From: Sporosarcina sp. JAI121 | GTDB lineage: Bacteria > Bacillota > Bacilli > Bacillales_A > Planococcaceae | Length of the DNA: 64,000 nt | Reading direction: 5' to 3' | NCBI RefSeq assembly: GCF_013408665.1 | Contig: NZ_JACCCL010000001.1 | Span: 1,441,136-1,505,135, forward strand | Shown: positions 46,404 to 58,393 of the stretch, one piece after another | Position numbering within the stretch: the first letter of the stretch is position 1 | Layout of the letters: the number at the start of each line of letters is the position of its first letter | The notes under the pieces: generated by a model | What the model was told of the DNA's origin: nothing | The model's database searches: none | The model's input: only the letters and a program-made list of their open reading frames with translations | Made by a program: the position numbers and the translations under genes

Positions 46404-47729
46404 TTGGCTATTGAAAATATTTTAATGCCGCAACTGGGTGAAAGTGTGACAGAAGGTACAATCGAGAAATGGCTTGTCAAACCGGGCGATACAGTTAACA
46501 AATACGACTCGCTTGCAGAAGTGAATACAGACAAAGTGACAGCTGAAGTTCCTTCTTCGTTCACTGGTGTAATTAAGGAATTGATTGCACAAGAGGGAGA
46601 AACGCTTGCTGTTGGAGCACTCGTTTGTACGATTGAGGTGGAAGGCGGCGGAACTGCGGAAGCTGCAGTAGAGGCGGTGCCCGCGAAAGAAGAGCCCGCA
46701 AACGAAATGCCTGCTGTAGGTTCTCAAAAAACCGCTTCATCATTGAATCGTGAAAAAGGAGCGGCGGCAGGACGTTATTCTCCAGCAGTACTCCGTCTCT
46801 CACAGGACAATGGCATTGATTTGGCATTAGTAGAAGGTTCAGGCAAAGAAGGGCGCATCACGCGCAAAGACTTACTTGCTATCATCGAGAGCGGAGATAT
46901 TCCGTCAGCGCCAACAACATCACCAGCTCCATCGGTTCCTGTGGCGGAAGCATCGGCACCTACGCCGGTGACACAGGCGGCGCCTGCACCAAAAGCGGCT
47001 GAGCCCGTCGATGTCCCGGTTGCGGCAGGCGATATCGAAATCCCTGTAACCGGCGTACGCCGTGCAATCGCGAGCAATATGCTACGTTCGAAACACGAAG
47101 CGCCACATGCATGGATGATGATTGAAGTCGATGTGACCAATCTTGTTCAATATCGTGATTCCCTGAAAAATGACTTCAAAAAGAAGGAAGGCTTCAACTT
47201 GACATATTTCGCATTCTTCGTGAAAGCAGTATCTCAAGCATTAAAGGAATTCCCGATGATGAACTCGATGTGGGCAGGCGACAAAATCATTCAGAAAAAG
47301 GATATCAATATTTCCATCGCGGTAGCAACTGAAGATTCCCTGTACGTTCCCGTTATAAATAATGCCGATGAAAAAACAATCAAAGGCATTGGACGCGATA
47401 TACAGGAACTTGCAGGTAAAGTACGTTCAGGCAAACTGAAATCATCTGAAATGCGAGGCGGTACATTCACAGTGAATAATACCGGTTCATTCGGTTCGGT
47501 TCAGTCTATGGGCATCATCAATCACCCGCAGGCAGCAATTCTGCAAATCGAATCAATCGTTAAACGTCCGGTTGTTATGGGCAATGGCATGATTGGGGTC
47601 CGCGATATGGTGAACCTATGCCTATCACTTGATCACCGCGTTCTGGACGGTCTCGTTTGCGGACAATTCCTTGCACGCGTAAAAGCGATTCTCGAAAATG
47701 TATCGGCGGAAAATACATCCATCTACTGA
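46404..47729 (+). CDS. bkdB: Branched-chain 2-oxoacid dehydrogenase E2 (lipoamide acyltransferase)
   Basis: A 441-aa E2: one lipoyl domain with the lipoylated lysine in VNTDKVTAEVPS, a Glu-rich linker, a peripheral-subunit-binding domain (RYSPAVLRLSQDNGIDLALV), an Ala/Pro-rich linker and the CoA-dependent acyltransferase core ending with the catalytic DHRVLDG. TTG 46404 follows GGATGGAGGTC; an ATG at 46389 lies in the ribosome site. The lipoyl group is probably supplied by the LipM pathway. Confidence 0.95.
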   Translation: MAIENILMPQLGESVTEGTIEKWLVKPGDTVNKYDSLAEVNTDKVTAEVPSSFTGVIKELIAQEGETLAVGALVCTIEVEGGGTAEAAVEAVPAKEEPANEMPAVGSQKTASSLNREKGAAAGRYSPAVLRLSQDNGIDLALVEGSGKEGRITRKDLLAIIESGDIPSAPTTSPAPSVPVAEASAPTPVTQAAPAPKAAEPVDVPVAAGDIEIPVTGVRRAIASNMLRSKHEAPHAWMMIEVDVTNLVQYRDSLKNDFKKKEGFNLTYFAFFVKAVSQALKEFPMMNSMWAGDKIIQKKDINISIAVATEDSLYVPVINNADEKTIKGIGRDIQELAGKVRSGKLKSSEMRGGTFTVNNTGSFGSVQSMGIINHPQAAILQIESIVKRPVVMGNGMIGVRDMVNLCLSLDHRVLDGLVCGQFLARVKAILENVSAENTSIY

Positions 47730-47739
47730 TCAAAATTGT

Positions 47740-47780
47740 AAACCCCGGTGCCTGACAATATAGGGCATCGGGGTTTATTT
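47740..47780 (+). terminator. Terminator of the bkd operon
   Basis: AAACCCCGGTGCC pairs with GGGCATCGGGGTTT, loop TGACAATATA, followed by a T-rich run. It separates bkd from the methylmalonyl-CoA genes. Confidence 0.9.
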
Positions 47781-47852
47781 TACCTTTCAACAATAGTCTA
47801 AGTCGGGTAAACTAGTAATAGATTGATTATTTTGAGGAGGGAAGCGCAAAAT

Positions 47853-49521
47853 ATGACTATACATAACATGCAGACGACAACATTTGATAAAACCGGATTC
47901 GAACAATGGGAAGAAACTGCGGTCCAATCATTGAAAGGGAAGCCTTTCGATTCGCTCATCACAAAAACGATAGAAGGGATTGAACTGCAGCCCCTTTATA
48001 CAATTGAGAGCCTTGATAAACGCATGCAGACGAATTGTGTGGCGAAAAAAGACTCCGGCTGGATTATTGCACAGCAACCTTATGCCGAAGACGGAAAACA
48101 GTTTGTTGCTGATCTGAAACATTCTATTGAACGAGGGAATGAAGCTATTGCTTACGACGGGGCGAAACAACTTCAATGGGAAGATTCTTCTCTTGCTGAA
48201 ATAGGACAACTCATGACGCAATATCCTATCTTCATGACAAATACCACACAAAATGATCCATTTCTAAAAGTGTTTTTGGGGATTCCACAATCGGATCGGT
48301 CCCTTGTTAACGGTGCGATTTCTGTGCCTGACTGGTCTCTTCCAGAAGGTTTCACAAACATTCGGACGACGGGAGCGGATATGTGGGGAGTGCATCACAA
48401 CGGTGCAGATGCGGTGACAGAACTTGCACTTACACTCGCACATGCTGCTACTAGTGCTGAAAAGGCGGAGAAATTCAGCGATTTCGCGAATGACTTTTTT
48501 GTACGCTTTGCGGTGGACACTCATTTCTTCATGGAGATATCAAAGTTCCGTGCGCTTCGCATTCTTTGGCAAGCGTTCTGTTCTGCATATAGTTTACAGG
48601 AAGCACCGTATGTCCCGATTATCGCAACGACATCTCTGCGTTCATATTCAAAACTAGATCCGTATGTGAACGTATTGCGGGCTGGGAATGAAACGTTTGC
48701 TGCGGTTCTGGGCGGGGCAGACGTTATCACGGTCTATCCGCACAATCTACTTACTGGACCGACGAACGGCGCTGTACGGTTAGCAAGAAATATTCAACTT
48801 GTCATTAAAGAAGAGACCCATGCCGACAAAGTAATCGATCCTTCAGGCGGTTCTTATTTCATTGAAACATTGACATCGGAACTTGTTGAAAAAGCATGGG
48901 AACTGTTCATGGAAATTCAGTCTACAGGTGGTTATGAAGCATTTCTTGCTAACGGTAGACTTGAAACGTTGCTAGGACAGCGCATAAAAGAAGTTGCGAA
49001 AGGGAAACAATCATTGATTGGGACGAATGTTTACGCCGAATTGACCGATACGGACTTCTCGGATTGGGATGGTCTTCAGCTTTATGGGCGTCTGGCTGAG
49101 CCGTTTGAAAAATTGGTGGCCAAGCGAAAAGATAATCACGTGCGTACTGTTCTATTGACGTTCGGCGATTTGAAAGACTTCAAACCTCGCGCCGATTTTG
49201 TCAGTGGTTTTTTAGCAACAGGCGGTATGCGTGTAGAATGGAGTCCGTCGTTCGACAACGCTCAACAAGCACTGCACTGGCTTGCGGATGAAAAACCCGA
49301 CTATGCGATTGTCTGTGCAATACCTTCTGTGACCGAAAGCGTACTGGATCAGCTGATAGAAGGATGTTCCGACAAACTCATCTTGGATGCGGCAGGGAAA
49401 TACGAAGCTGCACTTTCACAGAAATGGCTGAAGGCCGGTTTGAATGGATTTATTTTCGCGGGTCAAGACAAAGTGGGGAAATTGATAGCTATCAATGAGA
49501 AATTGAAAGGGGGAGCGACGG

Positions 49522-49529
<8 letters not shown>
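47853..49529 (+). CDS. mutA: Methylmalonyl-CoA mutase small subunit
   Basis: A 558-aa non-catalytic small subunit of adenosylcobalamin-dependent methylmalonyl-CoA mutase. It follows the mutase fold ([52 protein letters not shown]) but the C-terminal B12 domain lacks the DxHxxG cobalamin motif, as expected for MutA. The start is ATG 47853, with GGAGGG a little far (12 bp) upstream. Overlaps mutB by 8 bp. Confidence 0.93.
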
Positions 49530-51677
<2,148 letters not shown>

Positions 51678-51681
<4 letters not shown>

Positions 51682-52760
51682 AAGATAAAAACCGTTCACT
51701 TGATGACAGTGCGCTGAATGTGATGGGCGGTATCAACTCGTCGCATGACGGCATGGCAGCAGCGGCGCGGAAACGATTTGTAAAAAAAACACGCAAAATT
51801 CCGGTTGAAGAACTGACGGAAAAGATAACAACCGGTTCGCGGCTCTATTTGGCAAAGAGTATAACGCTTCTTGAAAGCATCATACCGGAAGACAGAGTAG
51901 CGGGTCAGCAACTTCTGCTCAACCTGCTGCCGAGAACCGGCAACAGCATACGGATCGGCATCACGGGTGTCCCAGGTGCGGGGAAAAGCACGTTTATCGA
52001 AGCATTCGGACTAATGCTCGCTGAAGCGGGCCATAAAGTGGCGGTCCTCGCTATCGATCCGAGTTCAACTGTAACGGGCGGCAGCATCCTTGGCGATAAA
52101 ACTAGGATGGAGGAGCTTGCAAGACATCCGAATGCATTCATTCGGCCCTCGCCATCAGCGGGGACACTCGGAGGCGTTCATAAAAAGTCGCGTGAAACGA
52201 TGTTGCTTTGTGAAGCATCCGGCTATGATGTCATCTTAATTGAAACGGTCGGTGTGGGGCAAAGTGAAACCGTCGTTCGGGGCATGGTCGATTATTTTAT
52301 GCTGCTCGTCCTGACCGGTGCGGGGGATGAACTGCAGGGAATGAAAAAAGGAATCATGGAGCTTGCAGACGGCGTCGTCGTCCATAAAGCCGACGGCGAC
52401 AATTTGAGGCTAGCGAATAAGACAGTCAGGGAATATCGTCAATTGCTACATCTCCTGCAGCCTGCATCGCCCGGCTGGACATCAACGGCACTTCCTGTTT
52501 CTTCGATTAAAAATACCGGGCTTGAAGAAGTCTGGAAAACGATATTGTCCTTTAAAGAGACAATGGAAGATGACGGATTCTGGAATGGTCGCAGACAATC
52601 CCAAACGAAAGACTGGTTCCATTCGATGATTAAAGACCGTCTCATTGACACCTTTTTCGCAGAGCCTGGTAGGAAAGAAGAAGTCATAGAACTTGAGAAA
52701 GCCTTGCTCGGTGGAAGTTTGACCGTTACGGGAGCTGTTGAAAGATTGTTCGGGAGGTAG
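51678..52760 (+). CDS. meaB: Methylmalonyl-CoA mutase chaperone GTPase MeaB
   Basis: A 360-aa G3E P-loop GTPase that loads and protects cobalamin in MutAB. P-loop GVPGAGKST (97-105), DPSS switch region, ETVGVGQSE and, as the G4 guanine-specificity motif, HKAD at 236-239 where most members have NKAD. TTG start overlaps the mutB stop. Family and context are certain; the Asn-to-His change in G4 is noteworthy. Confidence 0.94.
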
Positions 52761-52765
52761 ACATT

Positions 52766-52794
52766 TTGCAGGAAACGATCTCTCCTGCTATGAT
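52766..52794 (+). promoter_or_regulatory. Sigma-A promoter of brxB
   Basis: TTGCAG (52766-52771), 17-bp spacer, TATGAT (52789-52794), 32 bp upstream of the bacilliredoxin start. Confidence 0.65.
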
Positions 52795-52826
52795 GAAGAA
52801 GTAAATAGAAAGGGGTTTGATTAATT

Positions 52827-53267
52827 ATGAATATGAATTTTGATCTTTATATGAATGACATCCTTAGACAAGCACGTTCAGAGATGGAAGCTAGCGGGTA
52901 CGAGCAGCTGACAACGCCTGAACTTGTGGAAGATGCATTTAAACGTCCGGGTACGACTCTTGTTATGGTGAACTCGGTTTGCGGTTGCGCAGGTGGCATC
53001 GCACGTCCAGCGGCTGCGCATGCAGTGCATTATGACAAACGTCCAGACCACTTGGTAACTGTGTTCGCGGGTCAGGACAAAGAAGCGACAGCGCAAGCGC
53101 GCATGCTTTTCGGAGAAGATCATTTGCCTTCTTCACCATCATTTGCACTTCTGAAAGACGGCAAGCTCGTTGCAGAAGTCGGGCGTTATGAAATCGAAGG
53201 ACACGATCCAATGTCCGTCGTCACTAACTTACAAAGCCAATTCGAGGAATACTGCGAAGAGTTATAA
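52827..53267 (+). CDS. brxB: Bacilliredoxin BrxB
   Basis: A 146-aa DUF1094 bacilliredoxin (YqiW), which removes bacillithiol from mixed disulphides on proteins. The Cys-Gly-Cys motif is at Cys52/Cys54 in [15 protein letters not shown], the same numbering as in Bacillus. ATG 52827 follows AAAGGGG. Implies that the organism makes bacillithiol. Own promoter and terminator. Confidence 0.94.
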   Translation: MNMNFDLYMNDILRQARSEMEASGYEQLTTPELVEDAFKRPGTTLVMVNSVCGCAGGIARPAAAHAVHYDKRPDHLVTVFAGQDKEATAQARMLFGEDHLPSSPSFALLKDGKLVAEVGRYEIEGHDPMSVVTNLQSQFEEYCEEL

Positions 53268-53271
53268 TAAG

Positions 53272-53320
53272 AAAAAGAGTCCGTCAGTGCATCTTTAGCA
53301 CTGACAGACTCTTTTTTATT
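53272..53320. terminator. Bidirectional terminator between brxB and prli42
   Basis: AAAAAGAGTccGTCAGTGC pairs with GCACTGACaGACTCTTTTTT in parts (8+9 bp), with T-tracts on both strands, serving the two convergent genes. Confidence 0.92.
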
Positions 53321-53416
53321 TTACATAATCATACTAAGGCCGAACATGACACTTGAAGCAAGCATTGCCCCAACCATTAAAAGGACGACGACTTTCTGTA
53401 CTTTACGATTGCTCAT
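53321..53416 (-). CDS. prli42: Stressosome-associated miniprotein Prli42
   Basis: A 31-aa membrane miniprotein starting MSNRKVQKVVVLLMVGAML and ending MFGLSMIM. Basic N-terminus followed by a single hydrophobic helix matches Prli42, the Listeria miniprotein that anchors the stressosome at the membrane. ATG 53416 has AGGAGT eight bases upstream; a promoter TTGTGA/16 bp/TAAAAT reads toward it (plus-strand 53447-53474), and a terminator follows directly. Too short for standard ORF filters. Homology is judged by eye, but size, charge pattern and helix agree. Confidence 0.78.
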   Translation of the reverse strand: MSNRKVQKVVVLLMVGAMLASSVMFGLSMIM

Positions 53417-53525
53417 CAGTCAAAACTCCTTAAGCTTTATAACTCTATTTTAACAGAAATTGCAGATTTCACAACATATAGCTGTTCAATAAGGTAAAAT
53501 GGAAAATAGGAAGGGGGGAGTCGTC

Positions 53526-53936
53526 ATGCAAAAAGTAGATCATATAGGGATTGCTGTAAAAAGTATCGAAACCTCAATAGACTATTACATACATACACTC
53601 GGACTTACACTTTTGGCAATCGAAGAAGTCGCAAGTCAGAACGTGCGCGTCGCGTTCATTGACGCTGGAAATATCAAGCTTGAGCTATTGGAACCTTTAG
53701 GGGAAAATGGTCCAATTGCAAAATTCATTGAAAAGCGCGGTGAAGGTGTTCATCACATTGCTTTCGGGGTAACAGATATACGAACCAGGATGACTGAACT
53801 GCGTGAAAAAGGTGTACAGCTATTGCAAGAAGAACCGAAACCGGGTGCCGGGGGAGCAGAAGTGGCATTCCTTCACCCTAGATCATCATTTGGTGTGTTA
53901 TATGAACTATGCGATAAAAGCGGCAAAGGGGACTGA
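53526..53936 (+). CDS. mce: Methylmalonyl-CoA epimerase
   Basis: A 136-aa vicinal-oxygen-chelate fold enzyme that interconverts (S)- and (R)-methylmalonyl-CoA, linking the carboxylase to MutAB. HIGIAVKSIETSIDYY, LELLEPLGENGPIAKFIEKRGEGVHHIAF carry the metal ligands (His, Gln/Glu, His). ATG 53526 follows GGGGGGAG. It is 8 bp before the carboxyltransferase gene. Confidence 0.94.
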   Translation: MQKVDHIGIAVKSIETSIDYYIHTLGLTLLAIEEVASQNVRVAFIDAGNIKLELLEPLGENGPIAKFIEKRGEGVHHIAFGVTDIRTRMTELREKGVQLLQEEPKPGAGGAEVAFLHPRSSFGVLYELCDKSGKGD

Positions 53937-53944
53937 CTGAAAAG

Positions 53945-55492
53945 ATGGATATTTACGATAAAATAAATGAATTGTATGATAGAAAGAGAGTCATCGAACT
54001 TGGCGGCGGAGACGAGCGAATCGCTAAACAACATGAAAAAGGGAAGTTGACGGCGAGAGAACGAATCGATCTGCTTCTGGATCCGGACTCATTTGTTGAA
54101 TTGAATCCATTTGTCGTACATCGGACACGCGATTTCGGAATGGACAAGCAAGTGGGACCAGGAGATGGCGTTGTCACAGGTTATGGAAAAGTGAACGGCA
54201 GACCAATCTATTTATTTTCTCAGGACTTTACTGTTTTCGGAGGAGCGCTAGGGGAAATGCATGCGATGAAAATCGCCAATGTAATGGATCTCGCTGCCAA
54301 AAACGGTGCCCCATTCATCGGATTGAACGATTCGGGCGGAGCCCGGATCCAAGAAGGTGTTGTCTCTCTTGATGGCTACGGTGAAATCTTCTACCGTAAC
54401 GCTATTTTTTCAGGAGTCATACCGCAAATTTCGGTTATTCTCGGGCCTTGCGCAGGTGGTGCTGTTTATTCACCAGCCATCACCGACTTCGTATTCATGA
54501 CGGATGAAACGAGCCAGATGTTCATCACGGGACCGAAAGTGATTGAGACTGTTACCGGGGAGAAGATTTCTTCCGAAGATCTCGGCGGTTCGAAAGTACA
54601 TAACACGATTAGCGGTAACGCACATTTCCGCGGTAAAGACGAAAAGACAGTTCTCGAGAGTGTCCGGAAATTGCTTGCTTATTTACCGCAGAATAATAAT
54701 GAAAAACCACCAGTTGCAGATTATAATGAAGAAGACGATTATCGCCCGGATTTGGCGGATATCGTGCCGTATGAAACAATCCGTCCTTACGATGTGCGAA
54801 AGGTCATTGAGCAAGTTGTTGATACAGATTCCTTCATGGAAGTTCAAGCCGAATTTGCGAAGAATGCTGTTGTCGGGTTAGCGCGAATGAAAGGTGAGCC
54901 GGTCGGTCTTGTTTGTAACCAGCCGAAAGTGATGGCAGGCGGACTTGATATTGATTCATCCGACAAAATCGCGCGCTTTATCCGCTTCTGTGATTCTTTC
55001 AATATTCCAATCATTACATTTGAAGATGTAACGGGCTTTTTCCCAGGCATTAAACAGGAGCACGGTGGTATAATCCGCCACGGGGCAAAAATCTTGTATG
55101 CTTATTCGGAAGCGACGGTACCAAAAATAACCGTTATCCTTCGAAAAGCATTTGGCGGAGCATATGTCGCATTGAATTCTAAGTCAATTGGTGCCGATGT
55201 CGTTTACGCTTGGCCGAACGCCGAAATAGCGGTTATGGGGGCACAAGGCGCAGCGAATATCATTTTTGCTAGAGAAATCGCAAATAGCGATGACCCAGAA
55301 GCGATGCGTGCGGAAAAGATTGAAGAGTATCGTGAGAAATTCTCGAATCCTTATGTTGCAGCATCACACGGCATGGTCGATGACGTAATCGACCCACGCG
55401 AAACACGCGTTAAACTTTTACAAGCACTCGACATGATGCGAAACAAAACAGAAACCAGACCAAAGAAGAAACACGGTAATATACCGTTATAA
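53945..55492 (+). CDS. yqjD: Acyl-CoA carboxylase carboxyltransferase (propionyl/methylmalonyl type)
   Basis: A 515-aa carboxyltransferase beta-type subunit. Twin crotonase-like domains; acyl-CoA oxyanion region GLNDSGGARIQEGV and carboxybiotin region FGGAYVALNSK. With MutAB and the epimerase it would convert propionyl-CoA to methylmalonyl-CoA. No biotin carboxylase or carrier lies beside it, so it must pair with subunits encoded elsewhere, possibly AccC/AccB at 20.7-22.6 kb. Which acyl-CoA it prefers cannot be read from sequence alone. Confidence 0.92.
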   Translation: MDIYDKINELYDRKRVIELGGGDERIAKQHEKGKLTARERIDLLLDPDSFVELNPFVVHRTRDFGMDKQVGPGDGVVTGYGKVNGRPIYLFSQDFTVFGGALGEMHAMKIANVMDLAAKNGAPFIGLNDSGGARIQEGVVSLDGYGEIFYRNAIFSGVIPQISVILGPCAGGAVYSPAITDFVFMTDETSQMFITGPKVIETVTGEKISSEDLGGSKVHNTISGNAHFRGKDEKTVLESVRKLLAYLPQNNNEKPPVADYNEEDDYRPDLADIVPYETIRPYDVRKVIEQVVDTDSFMEVQAEFAKNAVVGLARMKGEPVGLVCNQPKVMAGGLDIDSSDKIARFIRFCDSFNIPIITFEDVTGFFPGIKQEHGGIIRHGAKILYAYSEATVPKITVILRKAFGGAYVALNSKSIGADVVYAWPNAEIAVMGAQGAANIIFAREIANSDDPEAMRAEKIEEYREKFSNPYVAASHGMVDDVIDPRETRVKLLQALDMMRNKTETRPKKKHGNIPL

Positions 55493-55505
55493 GGGGATGC
55501 TCTAC

Positions 55506-56627
55506 TTGAATAAACAAAGACTACTTGATGAGTTTTTAGAACTTGTGCAAATCGACTCGGAAACAAAAAACGAACGGGCGATTGCGGATGCGCTAACATT
55601 AAAAATGGAAGCACTTGGTTTTGATGTCGAGGAAGATGATTCCGATGATCGTACTGGACATGGTGCAGGTAACCTTATCGCGACAATGAAAGGGACTGGC
55701 GCTGGAATCGACTCAATCTATTTTACATGTCATATGGACACAGTCGTTCCGGGACAAAGCATTAAACCGGAACTGCGTGATGACGGATACGTTTATTCAG
55801 ACGGCACGACAATTCTAGGTGCAGATGATAAAGCAGGAATTGCAGCACTATTTGAAATGGCACGTACATTGAAAGAAAGCGGCCAACCGCATGGCGATAT
55901 CCAGTTCATCATCACAGCAGGAGAAGAAAGCGGACTTGTCGGGGCAAAAGAAATGGATGCGTCTTTGATCACAGCGAAATACGGCTATGCTGTTGACAGC
56001 GATCAAAAGGTGGGTGGTATCGTAACTGCTGCTCCCTATCAGGCAAAATTATGGACGACAATCCATGGTAAAACAGCACATGCCGGTGTTGCACCTGAAA
56101 AAGGGGTTTCTGCCATCAATATCGCCGCTAAATCGATTGCAGCCATGTCACTCGGTCGAATTGACTCGGAAACAACAGCTAACATCGGGCGTTTTGAAGG
56201 TGGACAAGCGACGAACATTGTCTGTGATGAAGTGCATATTTTAGCTGAAGCACGCTCCATCAATCAGGAAAAGTTAAATGAACAGACAGAACATATGGTT
56301 CGCACATTCGAACGGACTGCTGAACTGATGGGCGGAAAAGCCGAAACGGAAGTTCAGCTCATGTATCCAGGCTTCAGCTTTGAAGAAGATGCGGAAGTTG
56401 TCCAAACTGCTATGAAAGCCATCAAAAACATCGGACTGATTCCTGAACTGATGACGAGCGGTGGCGGAAGTGATGGCAATATTTTCAACGGCGCCGGTAT
56501 CCCGACGGTCACACTATCTGTCGGTTACGAAGAAATCCATACGAAAAACGAACGTATGCCTGTTGATGAATTGAATAAACTGACGGAACTCCTGCTTGAA
56601 ATCGTCCGTGTCACAGCGAATGACTAA
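55506..56627 (+). CDS. yqjE: M20 family tripeptidase-like metallopeptidase (YqjE)
   Basis: A 373-aa PepT-like M20 peptidase. Dizinc ligands in FTCHMDTVVPG, TILGADDKAGIAA and ITAGEESGLVGA; dimerisation domain around HGKTAHAGVAPEKGVSA; final SVGYEEIHTKNE. TTG 55506 is preferred because AAGGGG sits ten bases upstream and almost abuts the ATG at 55497. Also next to yqjD in B. subtilis. Likely a di/tripeptidase; no signal peptide, so cytosolic. Confidence 0.92.
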   Translation: MNKQRLLDEFLELVQIDSETKNERAIADALTLKMEALGFDVEEDDSDDRTGHGAGNLIATMKGTGAGIDSIYFTCHMDTVVPGQSIKPELRDDGYVYSDGTTILGADDKAGIAALFEMARTLKESGQPHGDIQFIITAGEESGLVGAKEMDASLITAKYGYAVDSDQKVGGIVTAAPYQAKLWTTIHGKTAHAGVAPEKGVSAINIAAKSIAAMSLGRIDSETTANIGRFEGGQATNIVCDEVHILAEARSINQEKLNEQTEHMVRTFERTAELMGGKAETEVQLMYPGFSFEEDAEVVQTAMKAIKNIGLIPELMTSGGGSDGNIFNGAGIPTVTLSVGYEEIHTKNERMPVDELNKLTELLLEIVRVTAND

Positions 56628-56642
56628 AAGGAGGCCTATGGT

Positions 56643-57119
56643 ATGAGTGATTTGAAAGCAGTCATTGTCCAATGCGGTAACGAGGAATATGCGATTTCTG
56701 TTGATGTAGTCGTATCAATCGAGCGACTTGAACAAGTGAATCCGATTCCTCATCTCCCGAATTATATGCTCGGACTCATGCGGATTCGTGGCGAACTTGT
56801 TCCGATTCTGGACTTTGAACAGATTTTATACGATAGAAGTGCAAAAGGACGTGAAGAGGCGCGTGTCGTAGTTGTTCAGACCGGAAGTTTATTCATCGGT
56901 CTTCTCGTTCTCGATGCAAAAGAGATTCTTGATATTCCAGAGCGTGCTTTGACCTCGTCTGGCCTCATGGCATATTCAAGAACACCGTATTTCACGACGG
57001 TCGCAAATTTGGAAAACCGAATGATTACTGTCGTCGATCCAATGATATTATCTCAAACACTTGTTGGGATGGATGAAATCGGCGAGTATGTGGAAACACA
57101 ACTTGTACAAGAAAAATAA
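56643..57119 (+). CDS. cheW: CheW-like chemotaxis coupling protein (orphan)
   Basis: A 158-aa single CheW domain (AVIVQCGNEEYAISVDVVVSIERLE, IPHLPNYMLGLMRIRGELVPILD). CheW couples receptors to CheA. No other chemotaxis gene is adjacent; it sits between a peptidase and a DNA polymerase. Start ATG 56643 after AAAGGAGG. It could be a second CheW or CheV-like partial adaptor. Confidence 0.88.
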   Translation: MSDLKAVIVQCGNEEYAISVDVVVSIERLEQVNPIPHLPNYMLGLMRIRGELVPILDFEQILYDRSAKGREEARVVVVQTGSLFIGLLVLDAKEILDIPERALTSSGLMAYSRTPYFTTVANLENRMITVVDPMILSQTLVGMDEIGEYVETQLVQEK

Positions 57120-57124
57120 TGTGG

Positions 57125-57154
57125 AAACCGGGCAGTGTCATCTGTCCGGTTTTT
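57125..57154 (+). terminator. Terminator of cheW
   Basis: AAACCGGGCAG pairs with CTGTCCGGTTT (one G-T), followed by a T-run. Confidence 0.82.
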
Positions 57155-57192
57155 GCATTATAATCAAGAAAAGTGGAATAGGAGGAAGTGTC

Positions 57193-58377
57193 TTGACAGC
57201 GGTTAGTGAATCCAGAGCGAAAGTCATCCTTCATCTAGATATGAATAGTTTTTTCGCTTCCGTCGAACAGGCGCATGACCCTTCCTTAAAAGGTATCCCA
57301 ATGGCTGTTGCGGGCAATCCAAAAGCGCGGAGGGGCATTCTTGTGACATGCTCCTATGAAGCGAGAGCCCTCGGCATTTATACGACGATGACTGTTGGTG
57401 AAGCGAAACGGCTTTGCCCGGATCTTGTAATTGTCCCGCCGGACTTTGAAAAGTATCGAACCGCTTCGTCTGCCGTTTTTGATTTGCTGCGGACATATAC
57501 GGACCTTGTGGAACCAGTGTCAATAGATGAGGCCTATATCGATATTACTGCGATTGGCGGATTGACCAATGCGATGAAAATTGCATCCGGCATGCAACAG
57601 CGTATTTTACAGGAGCTCGATTTGCCTTGTTCAATTGGTATTGCGCCGAACAAGTTTCTAGCGAAGACGGCATCAGATATGAAAAAACCGATGGGCATCA
57701 CGATATTAAGGAAGAGGGAAGTTGAATCGATTCTATGGCCTCTACCGATTATCGAAATGCACGGTATCGGGGAAAGTACAGAGAAAAAGATGCAGGCCTT
57801 AAAGATTTTTACGATAGGTGATCTGGCAAACACAGATGAAAATATCATTAAATCTTCTTTTGGAAAACATGGCGTCAGACTCCACAAACGGGCGAATGGC
57901 ATTGATGACCGACTGGTAGATCCCGAGGCTGCCGAAGAACGAAAAAGTGTTGGCAGTTCAACGACTTTGCCAGTGGACGAAACGGATTTGGATGAATGTC
58001 TGAAAGTTTTCGAATGGCTCGCAAACAAAGTTGCGGCACGACTTGATGTCCGACAACTGGCAGGCACGGTCGTCATGATCCAGATTCGTACAGCCGACTG
58101 GCGCAATCAATCGCGTAGCCGGACTGTCCTTAATCCCCTTTATAAGGAACAGGATATTTACAAAGAAGCCGCAGATCTATTCACAAGGCATTGGGACGGT
58201 GAACCAGTCCGTCTTCTCGGTATTACCGTTTCCAATGTAGTTTTAATGAATGAACTGCATGAACAGCTATCGATTTACAACTTTGAAAAGCATGCGAAAG
58301 AAGAGACGATGGATGCTCTGCTTTCCAAGCTGGAGAAAAAATTTGGTCCCGGGTCAGTGAAGCGGGGTATAACTTAA
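57193..58377 (+). CDS. dinB: DNA polymerase IV (Y family)
   Basis: A 394-aa translesion polymerase. Palm motifs HLDMNSFFASVEQ and VSIDEAYIDIT with the catalytic acids; helix-hairpin region around MHGIGESTEKKMQAL; little-finger domain to the C-terminus. TTG 57193 follows TAGGAGGAAG; the long frame upstream overlaps cheW and is rejected. Matches YqjH of Bacillus by position. I see no clear LexA box directly upstream. Confidence 0.94.
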   Translation: MTAVSESRAKVILHLDMNSFFASVEQAHDPSLKGIPMAVAGNPKARRGILVTCSYEARALGIYTTMTVGEAKRLCPDLVIVPPDFEKYRTASSAVFDLLRTYTDLVEPVSIDEAYIDITAIGGLTNAMKIASGMQQRILQELDLPCSIGIAPNKFLAKTASDMKKPMGITILRKREVESILWPLPIIEMHGIGESTEKKMQALKIFTIGDLANTDENIIKSSFGKHGVRLHKRANGIDDRLVDPEAAEERKSVGSSTTLPVDETDLDECLKVFEWLANKVAARLDVRQLAGTVVMIQIRTADWRNQSRSRTVLNPLYKEQDIYKEAADLFTRHWDGEPVRLLGITVSNVVLMNELHEQLSIYNFEKHAKEETMDALLSKLEKKFGPGSVKRGIT

Positions 58378-58393
58378 AAGGAGGTTTTCCGTT

